DNA of 64,000 nucleotides from DASQFI01 sp035633215 (GTDB lineage: Bacteria; Acidobacteriota; Vicinamibacteria; Vicinamibacterales; SCN-69-37), in contig DASQFI010000068.1 of the NCBI GenBank assembly GCA_035633215.1, forward strand, positions 17,697-81,696, read 5' to 3'. Shown here in pieces: positions 34,681 to 43,701 of the stretch. Under the pieces are notes generated by a model that made no database searches, was not told where the DNA came from, and saw only the letters and a program-made list of their open reading frames with translations. The position numbers and the translations under genes were made by a program. Position 1 is the stretch's first letter; each line of letters opens with the position of its first letter.

Positions 34681-36621
34681 ATGTGCGGCATCGCCGGAGG
34701 GCTGTTCTGGAATTCGGAGACGGGACGCGGCGGCCGCGAAGCCTCCGTCCGCCGCATGGTGCACGGCCTCGCGCATCGCGGGCCGGACGGCGAGGGCGTC
34801 GTGCGCTGCGAGACGCCGGCGCGCGGGGGCACGGCCGCGCCGACGGTGATCTTCGGCCATCGACGCCTCTCGATCATCGACCTCAGCGATCGCGCGAGCC
34901 AGCCGATGGCCAGTCCGCGCGCGCCGATCTGGCTGACCTATAACGGCGAGATCTACAACTTCCGCGACGTGCGGCGGGAGCTCGAAGCGCGCGGACGAAC
35001 GTTTCATTCCGGGTCGGACACCGAGGTCATCCTCCAAGGCTACGAGGAGTGGGGAGCGTCGGTCGTCGAGCGGTTGCGCGGCATGTTCGCCTTCGCGCTC
35101 TGGGACGGCGCCACGCAGCGGCTCTGGCTGGCCCGAGATCGACTGGGGATCAAGCCGCTCTACGTCTATCGCGGGAATGGCTACGTCCTGTTTGCGTCCG
35201 AGGTGCGCGCGCTCCTCGCCTCCGGCCTGGTGCCGCGGACGCTGGACCGCGCGGCGCTGGATCAGTTTCTCGCGTACCAGAGCGTCCCAGAGCCGCTGAC
35301 GCTCGTCCGCGACGTCCGAATGCTCGGTCCGGGCCACATCGTCCGCGTGGGCGCGGACGGACGGGAGGTCGCGAGGCGGTACTGGGATCTGCTGGATTCG
35401 GCGACGGCGAAGATCACCGCGTCTCCGGAAGACAGCCGCCGGCGCGTGCGCCAGCTGCTCGAGGAGGCGACCGCCCTGCATCTGGTCAGCGACGTCGGGG
35501 TCGGCGTGTTCCTGTCCGGCGGGATTGACTCGGGTGCGATCGCGGCGCTCGTGCGGCAAGCGGGCGTCGTGCCCCGGACGTTCTCGGTCGCGTTCACCGG
35601 CACGGACTACGATGAGTCGCCCTACGCGCGAGCGATGGCCAGGGCGCTCCAGACGAATCACACGGAGATCTCGCTCAGCGAATCGGACATCCTCGCGCAG
35701 ATCCCGCAGGCGCTCGCGAGCGTGGACCATCCGAGCGGCGACGGCACGAACACGTTCGTCATCGCGCGGGCCGTGCGGGAGGCCGGGCTCAAGGTCGCGC
35801 TCTCGGGCCTCGGCGGCGACGAGTTCTTCGGCGGATATCCGTCGTTCCGCCGGCTGCGGCGGGTCGCGGCGCTGGCGGCGGCGTGGCGGCATTCGCCGGC
35901 CTTCATGCGGCGCGTAGCGGCCCGCGCCGTGCGCACGCTTGGCGGGTCGTCGGTCGCCTCCGTCAAGACCGCGGCCGTGCTCGAAAGCGACGGCACGCTG
36001 CCGCAGACGTTCCCGCTCCTGCGCCAGCTGTTTCCGGAACGACAGCGGCTCGAGCTGCTGGGGCCGGAGATTGTGGAGATCTCGCGGCACCTGGGTGATC
36101 CATACGTCTTTCTCCTGCAGCGCACGCTCGATCGCGAAGCGGACCTGGACCTGATGTCGCTCGTCTCGTACGCTGAAGCGCGCACGTACATGCACGACGT
36201 CCTGCTGCGCGACACGGATCAGATGAGCATGTGTCACGGCCTCGAAATCCGTGTGCCGCTCCTCGATCACCAGCTCGTCGAGTATCTGATGAGCCTGCCC
36301 GAGTCGGCGAAGACGGCTCAGGGGCCGCCCAAGCCGCTGCTCACGGGCAGTCTCGACCGCGAATTGCCGGCCTTCTGCGTCGCCCGTCCGAAGCGCGGGT
36401 TCGTCCTGCCGCTCGACGACTGGATGCGCACCAGCCTGCGGTCCCTGTGCGAAGAACAGCTCGGCGCCAACGGTCTGGCCGGCCGGAGCATCTTCCGCCC
36501 CGCTGCCGTGGAATCCGTGTGGCGATCGTTCCTCACCGGCAAACCGCGCACGACGTGGTCGCGGCCGTGGGCACTCGTCACGCTGAACAACTGGCTGGAC
36601 CGAACCGGAGTCAAGGAATGA
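34681..36621 (+). CDS. asparagine synthetase (glutamine-hydrolysing) AsnB-type
   Basis: 646 residues. The N-terminal class II glutaminase has the catalytic Cys2 (MCGIAGG) plus RGPDGEG, and YNGEIYNF for glutamine binding. The C-terminal PP-loop synthetase domain has SGGIDSG at 279-285. All catalytic elements are intact. AsnB homologues inside polysaccharide loci are thought to amidate uronic acids or other carboxyl sugars rather than make free asparagine; that role is an inference here. A second paralogue without the N-terminal Cys is found in the RiPP operon (53845). Confidence 0.93.
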   Translation: MCGIAGGLFWNSETGRGGREASVRRMVHGLAHRGPDGEGVVRCETPARGGTAAPTVIFGHRRLSIIDLSDRASQPMASPRAPIWLTYNGEIYNFRDVRRELEARGRTFHSGSDTEVILQGYEEWGASVVERLRGMFAFALWDGATQRLWLARDRLGIKPLYVYRGNGYVLFASEVRALLASGLVPRTLDRAALDQFLAYQSVPEPLTLVRDVRMLGPGHIVRVGADGREVARRYWDLLDSATAKITASPEDSRRRVRQLLEEATALHLVSDVGVGVFLSGGIDSGAIAALVRQAGVVPRTFSVAFTGTDYDESPYARAMARALQTNHTEISLSESDILAQIPQALASVDHPSGDGTNTFVIARAVREAGLKVALSGLGGDEFFGGYPSFRRLRRVAALAAAWRHSPAFMRRVAARAVRTLGGSSVASVKTAAVLESDGTLPQTFPLLRQLFPERQRLELLGPEIVEISRHLGDPYVFLLQRTLDREADLDLMSLVSYAEARTYMHDVLLRDTDQMSMCHGLEIRVPLLDHQLVEYLMSLPESAKTAQGPPKPLLTGSLDRELPAFCVARPKRGFVLPLDDWMRTSLRSLCEEQLGANGLAGRSIFRPAAVESVWRSFLTGKPRTTWSRPWALVTLNNWLDRTGVKE

Positions 36622-37544
36622 CGGACCCGCGCGCGCCCGTCACCCTGGTCGTGTTGACCTTCAACGAAGAGCGCAACCTTCCGGCGTGCCTCGAGAACGT
36701 CGCGGGCTGGGCGGCCGATATGGTCGTGGTCGACTCCGGCAGCACGGACCGTACGGTTGCCCTTGCCAGGGAATTTGGCGCGCGGGTCGTCGAGCATCCG
36801 TTCGAGACGCACACGCGTCAGTGGCAGTGGGCGCTGGCGAACGTGCCCCTCACCACCGACTGGGTGCTGGCGCTCGATGCTGATCAGCGGCTGACGCCGG
36901 AGCTCCGCGCGGAAATCGCGGAGCGGTTGCAGCAGCCCGGCGAGACCGTCGGGTTCTTCCTCAATCGCCGGCAGATCTTTCGCGGGCGGTGGATCCGTCA
37001 CGGCGGGTACTACCCGAAATACCTGTTGAAGCTCTTCCGGCGGGCGTCGGTGTCGCTCGACGACACGGAGCTTGTGGATCATCACTTCCAGGTCGCGGGT
37101 CGCACGGAGAATCTCCGGTTCGACATGATCGAGGACAACCAGAACGAGGCGTCGATCGCGGTCTGGATCGCCAAGCACAACCGGTACGCGACGCTGCAGG
37201 CCCGGCAGGACGTGCTGCACGAGTCGCTGGCTGACCCCGCGGCGGGCGAATCGAGCGCGCCGGCCAGCCCGCCGGCACATCGCGCCGGCGGTCCCGATGC
37301 CCGCACCCGTCGCCTCAAGCGCGTGTGGGGCCGCCTGCCGCTCTTCGTCAGGCCGTGCCTCTATGTGTTCTATCGGTACGTGCTGCGGCTCGGCTTCCTC
37401 GACGGCAAAGAGGGATTCGTGTTTCACGTGCTGCAGGGCTTCTGGTATCGGCTGCTCGTGGATATCAACACCGACGAGCTGCGATCGCGCGCGGCTGTCC
37501 GGAACGACGACACGGCGCGCGAAGTAAAGCTCCCGATTCGTTGA
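36618..37544 (+). CDS. GT2-family glycosyltransferase (WaaE/KdtX-like)
   Basis: 308 residues. VTLVVLTFNEERNLPACLEN and DMVVVDSGSTDRTVALA begin the GT-A fold, ALDADQRL near residue 89 is the metal site, and HGGYYPKYLLKLFRR is typical of the WaaE/KdtX branch of GT2. The C-terminal part (about 230-308) has a basic-amphipathic stretch with FVRPCLYVFYRYVLRLGF, probably membrane-associated. The start overlaps the AsnB-like stop (ATGA). Acceptor unknown. Confidence 0.92.
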   Translation: MTDPRAPVTLVVLTFNEERNLPACLENVAGWAADMVVVDSGSTDRTVALAREFGARVVEHPFETHTRQWQWALANVPLTTDWVLALDADQRLTPELRAEIAERLQQPGETVGFFLNRRQIFRGRWIRHGGYYPKYLLKLFRRASVSLDDTELVDHHFQVAGRTENLRFDMIEDNQNEASIAVWIAKHNRYATLQARQDVLHESLADPAAGESSAPASPPAHRAGGPDARTRRLKRVWGRLPLFVRPCLYVFYRYVLRLGFLDGKEGFVFHVLQGFWYRLLVDINTDELRSRAAVRNDDTAREVKLPIR

Positions 37545-37560
37545 GACTCAAGACACTCCA

Positions 37561-39324
37561 GTGAACATTCTCGGCATCAACGCCTACCACGGCGACGTCT
37601 CGGCCGTCCTCGTGCGCGACGGCGAGCTCGTGGCCGCGGTCGAGGAAGAGCGCTTCCGGCGCATCAAACATGTCGCGGGCTTCCCGCACCACGCGGTGCG
37701 GGCCTGCCTCGAGATGGCCGGCATCACCGCCGCCGATCTCGATCACGTCGGCGTGTCCCGGGATCCGCGCGCGCACCTGGCGCGCAAGGCGCTGTTTGCG
37801 CTGCGGCATCGGCCGACGGGCGGACTCGTCCGTGATCGTGCGGCCAATTACCGGCGCGTCGGCGCGATTCCGGAGACGCTGGCCGCGTCGCTCGGGCTCG
37901 CGAGCGGCGACAAGCGTCCGGCCGTGCATTGGGTCGAACATCATCCGGCGCATCTGGCGAGCGCGTTCTTCGTCTCGCCGTTCGACGAGGCGGCGGTCTG
38001 CGCGATCGACGGCTTCGGCGACTTCGTCAGCACGTCGCGCGCGATTGGCCGCGGATCCTCGCTCAAGCTGCTCGGACGCACGTTCTTCCCGCACTCGCTC
38101 GGCGTGGTCTACCTCGCCATCACGCAGTATCTCGGCTTCATGAGATTCGGCGACGAGTTCAAGGTCATGGGACTCGCGCCGTATGGCGAGCCGACCGCGG
38201 TGGAAGAGATCCGCAAGCTGGTGCGGCTGCTCCCGGACGGCGACTTCGAGCTCGACCTCGAGTATTTCCAGCACTGGTCCGGCGGCGCGGGCATGACGTG
38301 GGATGACGGCGAGCCGCTGCTCGATCGGGTCTTCAGCGACAGGCTCGAAGCGCTGCTCGGACCGGCGAGACGCCCCGAGGAGCCGCTCACGGCTCGTCAC
38401 GAAGCGATCGCGGCGTCCCTGCAAGTCGTCTTCGAGGAGTGCGCCTTCCACGTGCTGCGAGGTCTCCACGCCGCCACGAAGCTCCCGCGCCTGTGTCTGG
38501 CCGGCGGCTGCGCGATGAACAGCGTCGCCAACGGCAAGATCCGCGACGAGACGCCGTTCACGGACGTGTACATCCAGCCGGCGGCCGGCGACAACGGCAC
38601 GGCGCTTGGCGCGGCGTACTGGGTCTGGAATCAGGTCCTTCAGCAGCCGCGGCGATTCGTGATGTCTCACGGGTACTGGGGGCCGTCGTTCGAGAACGGA
38701 TCGATCGACTCGGCGCTCGCGGCCCGATCCGCGGAGCTGCGCGCGCTCGGCTGCGAGCGGCGCACGATCGCCGACGAGCAGGCGCTGTGCGACTGGACCG
38801 CGGCGCGCATCGCCGATGGCCTCGTCGTCGGCTGGTTTCAGGGACGGATGGAGTGGGGGGCGCGCGCGCTCGGCAACCGGAGCATTCTCGCCGACCCGCG
38901 GCGCGCCGACATGCGCGAGATCATCAACACGAAGATCAAGTTCCGCGAGAAGTTCCGTCCGTTCGCGCCGTCGGTGCTCGCCGAAGCGCACGCAGACTTC
39001 TTCACGGGCTCCGTGCCGGACCCGTTCATGATACAGGTCTATCCGGTTCAATCCGATAAACAGGGCGTGATTCCCGCGGTCACGCACGTCGACGGATCCG
39101 GACGGCTGCAGACCGTCGATCGCGCCGCCAACCCGCTCTACTGGAGACTCATCCGCGCGTTCGAGCAGCGCACCGGCGTGCCGATGCTGTTGAACACGTC
39201 GTTCAATGAAAACGAGCCCGTCGTCCTCCAGCCCTCGGAAGCGCTCGACTGCTTTCTCCGAACGCGCATGGATGTGCTCGTGCTCGGTAATCACGTGGTA
39301 ACGAAGAGGGAATTGATCGATTGA
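37561..39324 (+). CDS. carbamoyltransferase (NodU/CmcH family)
   Basis: 587 residues from GTG. The N-terminal ASKHA-type domain has ILGINAYHGDVSAVLV, EEERFRRIKH and the metal/carbamoyl-phosphate motif HHPAHLASAF. The C-terminal domain includes GARALGNRSILADPR and MLLNTSFNENEPVV. It transfers a carbamoyl group from carbamoyl phosphate to a hydroxyl on a sugar. In this locus a carbamoylated sugar could be a terminal cap recognised by the Wzt-like C-terminal domain. The last codons run into the GATC-rich inverted repeat. Confidence 0.94.
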   Translation: MNILGINAYHGDVSAVLVRDGELVAAVEEERFRRIKHVAGFPHHAVRACLEMAGITAADLDHVGVSRDPRAHLARKALFALRHRPTGGLVRDRAANYRRVGAIPETLAASLGLASGDKRPAVHWVEHHPAHLASAFFVSPFDEAAVCAIDGFGDFVSTSRAIGRGSSLKLLGRTFFPHSLGVVYLAITQYLGFMRFGDEFKVMGLAPYGEPTAVEEIRKLVRLLPDGDFELDLEYFQHWSGGAGMTWDDGEPLLDRVFSDRLEALLGPARRPEEPLTARHEAIAASLQVVFEECAFHVLRGLHAATKLPRLCLAGGCAMNSVANGKIRDETPFTDVYIQPAAGDNGTALGAAYWVWNQVLQQPRRFVMSHGYWGPSFENGSIDSALAARSAELRALGCERRTIADEQALCDWTAARIADGLVVGWFQGRMEWGARALGNRSILADPRRADMREIINTKIKFREKFRPFAPSVLAEAHADFFTGSVPDPFMIQVYPVQSDKQGVIPAVTHVDGSGRLQTVDRAANPLYWRLIRAFEQRTGVPMLLNTSFNENEPVVLQPSEALDCFLRTRMDVLVLGNHVVTKRELID

Positions 39325-39431
39325 TCGATCGATCAATCGATCGACTGAAGATCGCTCCCACAAATTCGGGCCAATGAAGACAAGCAAGCTCTTGAATAGA
39401 GCGATAGAGCGATCGATCAATCGATCAATTC
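39310..39431. repeat. GATC-rich inverted repeat, 22-bp perfect ends
   Basis: The segments 39310-39331 and 39410-39431 are perfect 22-bp reverse complements made of GATC/GATT words with a 4- or 8-nt period. They include the last five codons and stop of the carbamoyltransferase and end one base before the next ATG. About nine GATC sites occur in 122 bp. Confidence 0.88.
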
Positions 39432-40460
39432 ATGGAGACCCTCATGGACTGGCGTAGTACTAAGACGCTCGTGACCGGCGGCGCGTCGTTCATCGGATCG
39501 CATCTGGTGGACGCGCTCATCGCGAAGGGCGCGAAAGTGCGCGTCGTGGACAACCTCTCGAGCGGGCGGATGGACAACATCCGGACGCATGTCGAGACCG
39601 GCCGCGTCGAGTTCACCCAGGGCGATCTCAGCGATCCGCAGGTCGTCGACCAGGCCGTGCGAGGCGTCAACCTCGTCTTTCACCTCGCCGCCGATCACGG
39701 CGGCCGCGGCTACGTGGACCTCCACCAGGTCGCGTGCGCGACGAACCTCCTGCTCGACGGCCTGGTCTTCAAGGCGTGCCACACGGCCCGCGTGGACAAA
39801 GTCGTGTACGCCTCCTCGGGGTGCGTGTACCCGAATCATCTGCAGACCAACCCCGGGCAGATCCTCTATCTCACGGAAAACCTGGTCGGTCCGCCGTACG
39901 ACGCGGACAATATGTACGGCTGGGCCAAGCTCATGGCCGAGATGACCCTCCGCGCCTACACGGAAGAGACCGGGATGAAGTCGGCCAACTGCCGGTACTT
40001 CACGGTCTACGGCGATCGGGGTCACGAGAACCACGCGGTCATCGCGATGATCGCGCGGGCCTTCGTCAAGCAGGACCCATACGTCGTCTGGGGCACGGGC
40101 GAGCAGATCCGCAACTGGACGCACGTCAGCGACATCGTGAGCGGCACCATCCTCGCCGCCGAGAAGATCGACGACGGCGCGCCGGTCAATCTGGGCACGA
40201 TGGAACGGACGCGCGTGATCGATTGCGCCCGCGAGGTGCTCCGCTACACTGGCCACAACGCCAGGATCGAGCTCCATCCCGAGATGCCGACCGGGCCGCT
40301 CAACCGCGTCGCGGACAACTCGCTCGCCAGGATGCTGCTCGGCTGGGAGCCGCAGGTGAAGTTCATGGACGGACTGCACCGGACGATCGACTGGTACTTC
40401 GCGTCGAAGGATCGGGAAGCGATCTCGTCGAATCTGGACGCGAGGTTGACGGAGCGATAG
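39432..40460 (+). CDS. NAD-dependent epimerase, GDP-mannose-3,5-epimerase-like
   Basis: 342 residues, extended SDR. The Rossmann motif GGASFIGSHL lies near 16-25. LAADHGGRGYVDLH, SSGCVYP (with a Cys at the place used by GDP-mannose 3,5-epimerases) and the catalytic pair in MYGWAKLMAE form the active site. It may make GDP-L-galactose/L-gulose or another epimer; assignment is by motif resemblance only. The ATG directly follows the GATC repeat; ATG 39444 is an alternative start. Followed by a second inverted repeat. Confidence 0.9.
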   Translation: METLMDWRSTKTLVTGGASFIGSHLVDALIAKGAKVRVVDNLSSGRMDNIRTHVETGRVEFTQGDLSDPQVVDQAVRGVNLVFHLAADHGGRGYVDLHQVACATNLLLDGLVFKACHTARVDKVVYASSGCVYPNHLQTNPGQILYLTENLVGPPYDADNMYGWAKLMAEMTLRAYTEETGMKSANCRYFTVYGDRGHENHAVIAMIARAFVKQDPYVVWGTGEQIRNWTHVSDIVSGTILAAEKIDDGAPVNLGTMERTRVIDCAREVLRYTGHNARIELHPEMPTGPLNRVADNSLARMLLGWEPQVKFMDGLHRTIDWYFASKDREAISSNLDARLTER

Positions 40461-40485
40461 ATGCACCGACGAGTGCGATCCTGGC

Positions 40486-40606
40486 GGTTCAGGTTCCGGG
40501 GTGCGGGGTTCCGAGGTTCCGGAGTTCCGAGTCGTTCGACGGGATTCCGAGGTTGCGAACGCCGGAACCGCGGAACCTCGGAACCCCGCACCTCGGAACC
40601 TGAACC
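40486..40606. repeat. 121-bp inverted repeat of 8-nt words
   Basis: The 43-nt arms 40486-40528 and 40564-40606 are near-perfect reverse complements (mismatches only around two positions) and are built from 8-nt words of GGTTCCGA type. It fills the gap between the epimerase stop and the next glycosyltransferase and ends 15 nt before its start. Confidence 0.88.
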
Positions 40607-40621
40607 AAAACCGGCCCAAAG

Positions 40622-41890
40622 ATGCACGTAGCTTTTTTCAATCGCTCTTTCTACCCCGACACGACGGCGACCAGCCAGCTCCTCACCGATCTCTGCGAGG
40701 ACCTGGCGCGCGAGCACGGGTGTCGAGTGTCGGTCGTCGCGGGCGTGCCGCTCCTGCCGGCGACCAACGCCCCGCGGGCGCGCGGCGTGCTGAGCCGCGA
40801 GACGCACAACGGCATCGAGATCCTCCGCGCGCGCGGCACTCGGTTTTCGAAAAAGCACATTGCGGGCCGGGTCGCCAACTACATCACGTACTTCCTGTCG
40901 GCGTGTTATGCGGGGCAGCGCCTCGACCGGCCGGACATCGTCGTCGCGCTGACCGACCCGCCGATCATCGGGCTGGCCGCCTGGCTCTCAGGCCGGCGGT
41001 TCGGCGCGCCGCTGGTCATGGCATTCAAGGACCTCTTTCCCGAGGTGACGGTCCTCATCGACGACTTCCACAGCGAGACCGTCAACGCGGTGCTGCAGGG
41101 CGTGAACAAGTTCCTGGTCCGCCGGGCCGCGTACAACGTCGCGCTCGGCGAGACGATGCGCCAGCGGCTGATTGAGAACAAAGGCGCGCCGCCCGAGAGA
41201 ACGACGATCATCGCCGACTGGGCCGACACCACGGCGATCGCGCCTGGGCCCAAGCGGAATCCGTTCTCCGAGGCCCATGGCCTGGCCGACAAGTTCGTCG
41301 TCATGCACTCGGGCAACATCGGTCTTTCACAGAGCCTCGAGACGCTCGTGGAGGCCGCGGCGCTCCTGCGCGATGTGCCGGATCTTCGCGTGGTCTTCGT
41401 CGGCGAGGGCGTGAGGAAGGTCGAACTGCAGGCGCGCGCGAAGGCCCTCGGGCTCACGAACGTGATCTTTCTGCCGTTCACACCCAAGGAACGGCTGGGT
41501 GAGTCGTTCGCGACCGCCGACCTCTTCATCATCTCTCTCCAGAAGGGCCTGGCCGGGTACATCGTCCCGAGCAAGCTGTACGGCATTCTCGCGGCCGGCC
41601 GCCCATATGTCGCGGCGGTCGAAGAACGGTGCGAGGTCGCGGCGCTCACCCGCGCCCACCGGTGCGGCCGTCTTGCCGAACCCGGCAATGCGCGCGACCT
41701 CGCCGATCAGATCCTGGTCTTCTACCGCGATCGCGCGATGGCGGACGAGTCGGGCGCAAACGCCCGCGTCGCCGGGCTCGGCTTCGACCGCCGGGCGCAG
41801 GTGCACCGCTACATGGAGCTCTTCCGGCAGATCGTGCCGTCGCCGGCCGATCGGCCCGCGGCCGCCATCGAGAGAGTCCGGCGGGCATGA
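40622..41890 (+). CDS. GT4-family glycosyltransferase (WbuB-like)
   Basis: 422 residues. The N-domain HVAFFNRSFYPDTTATSQLL and VALTDPPIIGLAAWL is typical of the WbuB/colanic-type GT4 group, which often works directly after the initiating sugar-phosphate transferase. The donor domain includes VMHSGNIGLSQSLETLVEAA and PSKLYGILAAGRPYVA near 306-321. It overlaps the phosphoglycosyltransferase gene by 4 nt, consistent with transfer of the second sugar. ATG 40622 follows the inverted repeat and lacks a clear Shine-Dalgarno. Confidence 0.92.
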   Translation: MHVAFFNRSFYPDTTATSQLLTDLCEDLAREHGCRVSVVAGVPLLPATNAPRARGVLSRETHNGIEILRARGTRFSKKHIAGRVANYITYFLSACYAGQRLDRPDIVVALTDPPIIGLAAWLSGRRFGAPLVMAFKDLFPEVTVLIDDFHSETVNAVLQGVNKFLVRRAAYNVALGETMRQRLIENKGAPPERTTIIADWADTTAIAPGPKRNPFSEAHGLADKFVVMHSGNIGLSQSLETLVEAAALLRDVPDLRVVFVGEGVRKVELQARAKALGLTNVIFLPFTPKERLGESFATADLFIISLQKGLAGYIVPSKLYGILAAGRPYVAAVEERCEVAALTRAHRCGRLAEPGNARDLADQILVFYRDRAMADESGANARVAGLGFDRRAQVHRYMELFRQIVPSPADRPAAAIERVRRA

Positions 41891-42498
41891 TGCGCCTGGC
41901 CAAGCGCGCGCTGGATGTGCTGCTCTCGGGCACCGGCCTGATCGCCTCGATGCCGCTGTGGGCCGCCGTCGCGCTGGCGATCAAGATGGACGACGGTGGG
42001 GACGTGTTCTACAGCCAGCCGCGCGTGGGGGAAGGCGGACGGGTGTTTCACGTGTTCAAGTTCCGATCGATGGTCCCGGACGCCGACGCGCAGGGGGCTC
42101 GTCAGGCGACCGCCGGCGATCCGCGGATTACGCGCGTCGGCCGCTGGCTGCGGGCCACGGCGATGGATGAATTGCCGCAACTTTGGAGTATCTTTCGTGG
42201 CGACATGAGCTTCGTCGGCCCCCGGGCGCTCCGGCCCGGCGAGATCGAGGTCAACGGCGGCGGGGAGCTCGTGGCGCTCGAGGCGGTTCCGGGATTCGAC
42301 GAGCGCTGCCGCGTGCCGCCGGGCCTCACCGGCGTCGCGCAGATCTACGCGCCGCGCGACATTCCGCGCCGCCAGAAATTCCGGTACGACCGCGTCTACA
42401 TCCGCAGGCAGTCGTTCTGGCTCGATCTGCGGCTCATCCTGCTGTCGTTCTGGATCACGTTCCGCGGAACGTGGGAAGCTCGAGGGAGAAAATTCTGA
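41887..42498 (+). CDS. initiating monotopic phosphoglycosyltransferase
   Basis: 203 residues, the catalytic-core size of the bacterial sugar transferase family. A re-entrant N-terminal helix (LAKRALDVLLSGTGLIASMP) is followed by the signature FKFRSMVPDA, TRVGRWLRATAMDELPQLW (Asp-Glu catalytic dyad) and GDMSFVGPRALRPGE. It moves a sugar-1-phosphate from a nucleotide donor to polyprenyl phosphate on the inner face, starting the repeat unit. ATG 41887 overlaps the upstream stop. The next gene encodes a polyprenyl-reductase-like protein. Confidence 0.95.
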   Translation: MMRLAKRALDVLLSGTGLIASMPLWAAVALAIKMDDGGDVFYSQPRVGEGGRVFHVFKFRSMVPDADAQGARQATAGDPRITRVGRWLRATAMDELPQLWSIFRGDMSFVGPRALRPGEIEVNGGGELVALEAVPGFDERCRVPPGLTGVAQIYAPRDIPRRQKFRYDRVYIRRQSFWLDLRLILLSFWITFRGTWEARGRKF

Positions 42499-42506
42499 CG
42501 AGGCGC

Positions 42507-43685
42507 GTGCGCGACGTCGTGGTGATTGGCGCGGGGCCGGCCGGATCGATGACGGCGGCGCGGCTCGCCGATCAGGGCCACGACGTCCTGATGCTCGAGG
42601 AGCACGGCACGATCGGCACGCCCGTCCACTGCACGGGCCTGCTGGGCCTCGAGGCGTTCGACGAGTTCGACCTGCCGCGCGACATCATTCTGAGCCAGGC
42701 GGGCGCCGCGAGCTTCTGGGGCGCCGCCGGTCAATCGGTCACGATTCGCAGCGAGCGCATTCGCGCCGCCATCATTGATCGCGCGGCCCTGGACGCCCGC
42801 CTCGCGACGCGCGCGGCGCGCGCGGGCGTGGAGATCAGACAGAACTGCCGGGCCGAAGCCATTGACGTCGGCCCGTCGGACGTCACCGTCGCCGCGCGCG
42901 GCCTGGACGAGCCGGTGACGGCAAGGGCCTGCGTGCTCGCCTGCGGCGCCAACTATCGCTTTCATCGCGCGCTCGGCCTGGGTCTGCCCGACGTGTACCT
43001 GCAGAGCGCGCAGCTCGAGACGACGTTCCCGGAGACCGCCGACGTCGAGGTGCGGTTCGGACGCGACGTCGCGCCGTCGGGCTTCGCGTGGCTGGTGCCG
43101 TTCCGGCGCGGGGAGTCGCCGCACGCCCGGATCGGGCTCATGGCCGAGACACGCGGCCGCGATCGATTCGAGACGTTTCTGGCGTCGCTCTGCGGGCGGT
43201 TGGGCGTCGGGCGCGACGCCGTGCCCGCCCCGCGGCTGAAAATGCTGCCCCTCGGGCCAGTCACACGGACCTATGCCAACCGCGTCGTCGCCGTCGGCGA
43301 CTCGGCTGGGTTGGTAAAGCCGACGACCGGCGGCGGCATTTATTACGGACTGCTGAGCGGGTCGATCGCCGCCGACGTTCTGGGGGACGCACTCCGGCGC
43401 GATCGCCTGGGCGAGGCCGCGCTGCGCCGCTACGAGACGCTCTGGCGGCGCCGGCTCGGTCAGGAAATCCGGGTCGGGCTCGCATTCCGTCGCATCGCCG
43501 CGCGCCTGAGCGATGAGTCGATCGACTCGCTGATCGATCTCGCGCGCGTGAACGGCATCGTCCCGTTGCTGCAGGAAAACGCGTCGTTCAACTGGCATCG
43601 CAAGGCGGCGATTGCGCTTCTTGGCCACCCGTCCTTTCGGAAGATCGTCTTCAAGTCCTGGGCCCGGAGCGGTGAGCTGCTCTGA
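42507..43685 (+). CDS. geranylgeranyl-reductase-family FAD-dependent oxidoreductase
   Basis: 392 residues from GTG 42507. The Rossmann FAD site is VVVIGAGPAGSMTAARLADQ, with EEHGTIGTPVHCTGLLG after it (Cys in the substrate channel). The second FAD motif VVAVGDSAGLVKPTTGGGIYYG is split here as VVAVGDSAGLVKPTT and GGGIYYG; this PTTGGG pattern marks geranylgeranyl reductases that saturate isoprenoid chains. Starts upstream (from 42183) lie in the phosphoglycosyltransferase and give Arg-rich sequence, so they are rejected. A GAGG site precedes GTG. Placement directly after the lipid-carrier-loading enzyme suggests it acts on the polyprenyl carrier or another lipid; this is inference. Confidence 0.88.
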   Translation: MRDVVVIGAGPAGSMTAARLADQGHDVLMLEEHGTIGTPVHCTGLLGLEAFDEFDLPRDIILSQAGAASFWGAAGQSVTIRSERIRAAIIDRAALDARLATRAARAGVEIRQNCRAEAIDVGPSDVTVAARGLDEPVTARACVLACGANYRFHRALGLGLPDVYLQSAQLETTFPETADVEVRFGRDVAPSGFAWLVPFRRGESPHARIGLMAETRGRDRFETFLASLCGRLGVGRDAVPAPRLKMLPLGPVTRTYANRVVAVGDSAGLVKPTTGGGIYYGLLSGSIAADVLGDALRRDRLGEAALRRYETLWRRRLGQEIRVGLAFRRIAARLSDESIDSLIDLARVNGIVPLLQENASFNWHRKAAIALLGHPSFRKIVFKSWARSGELL

Positions 43686-43701
43686 GTGACGGCGACCTCA
43701 C

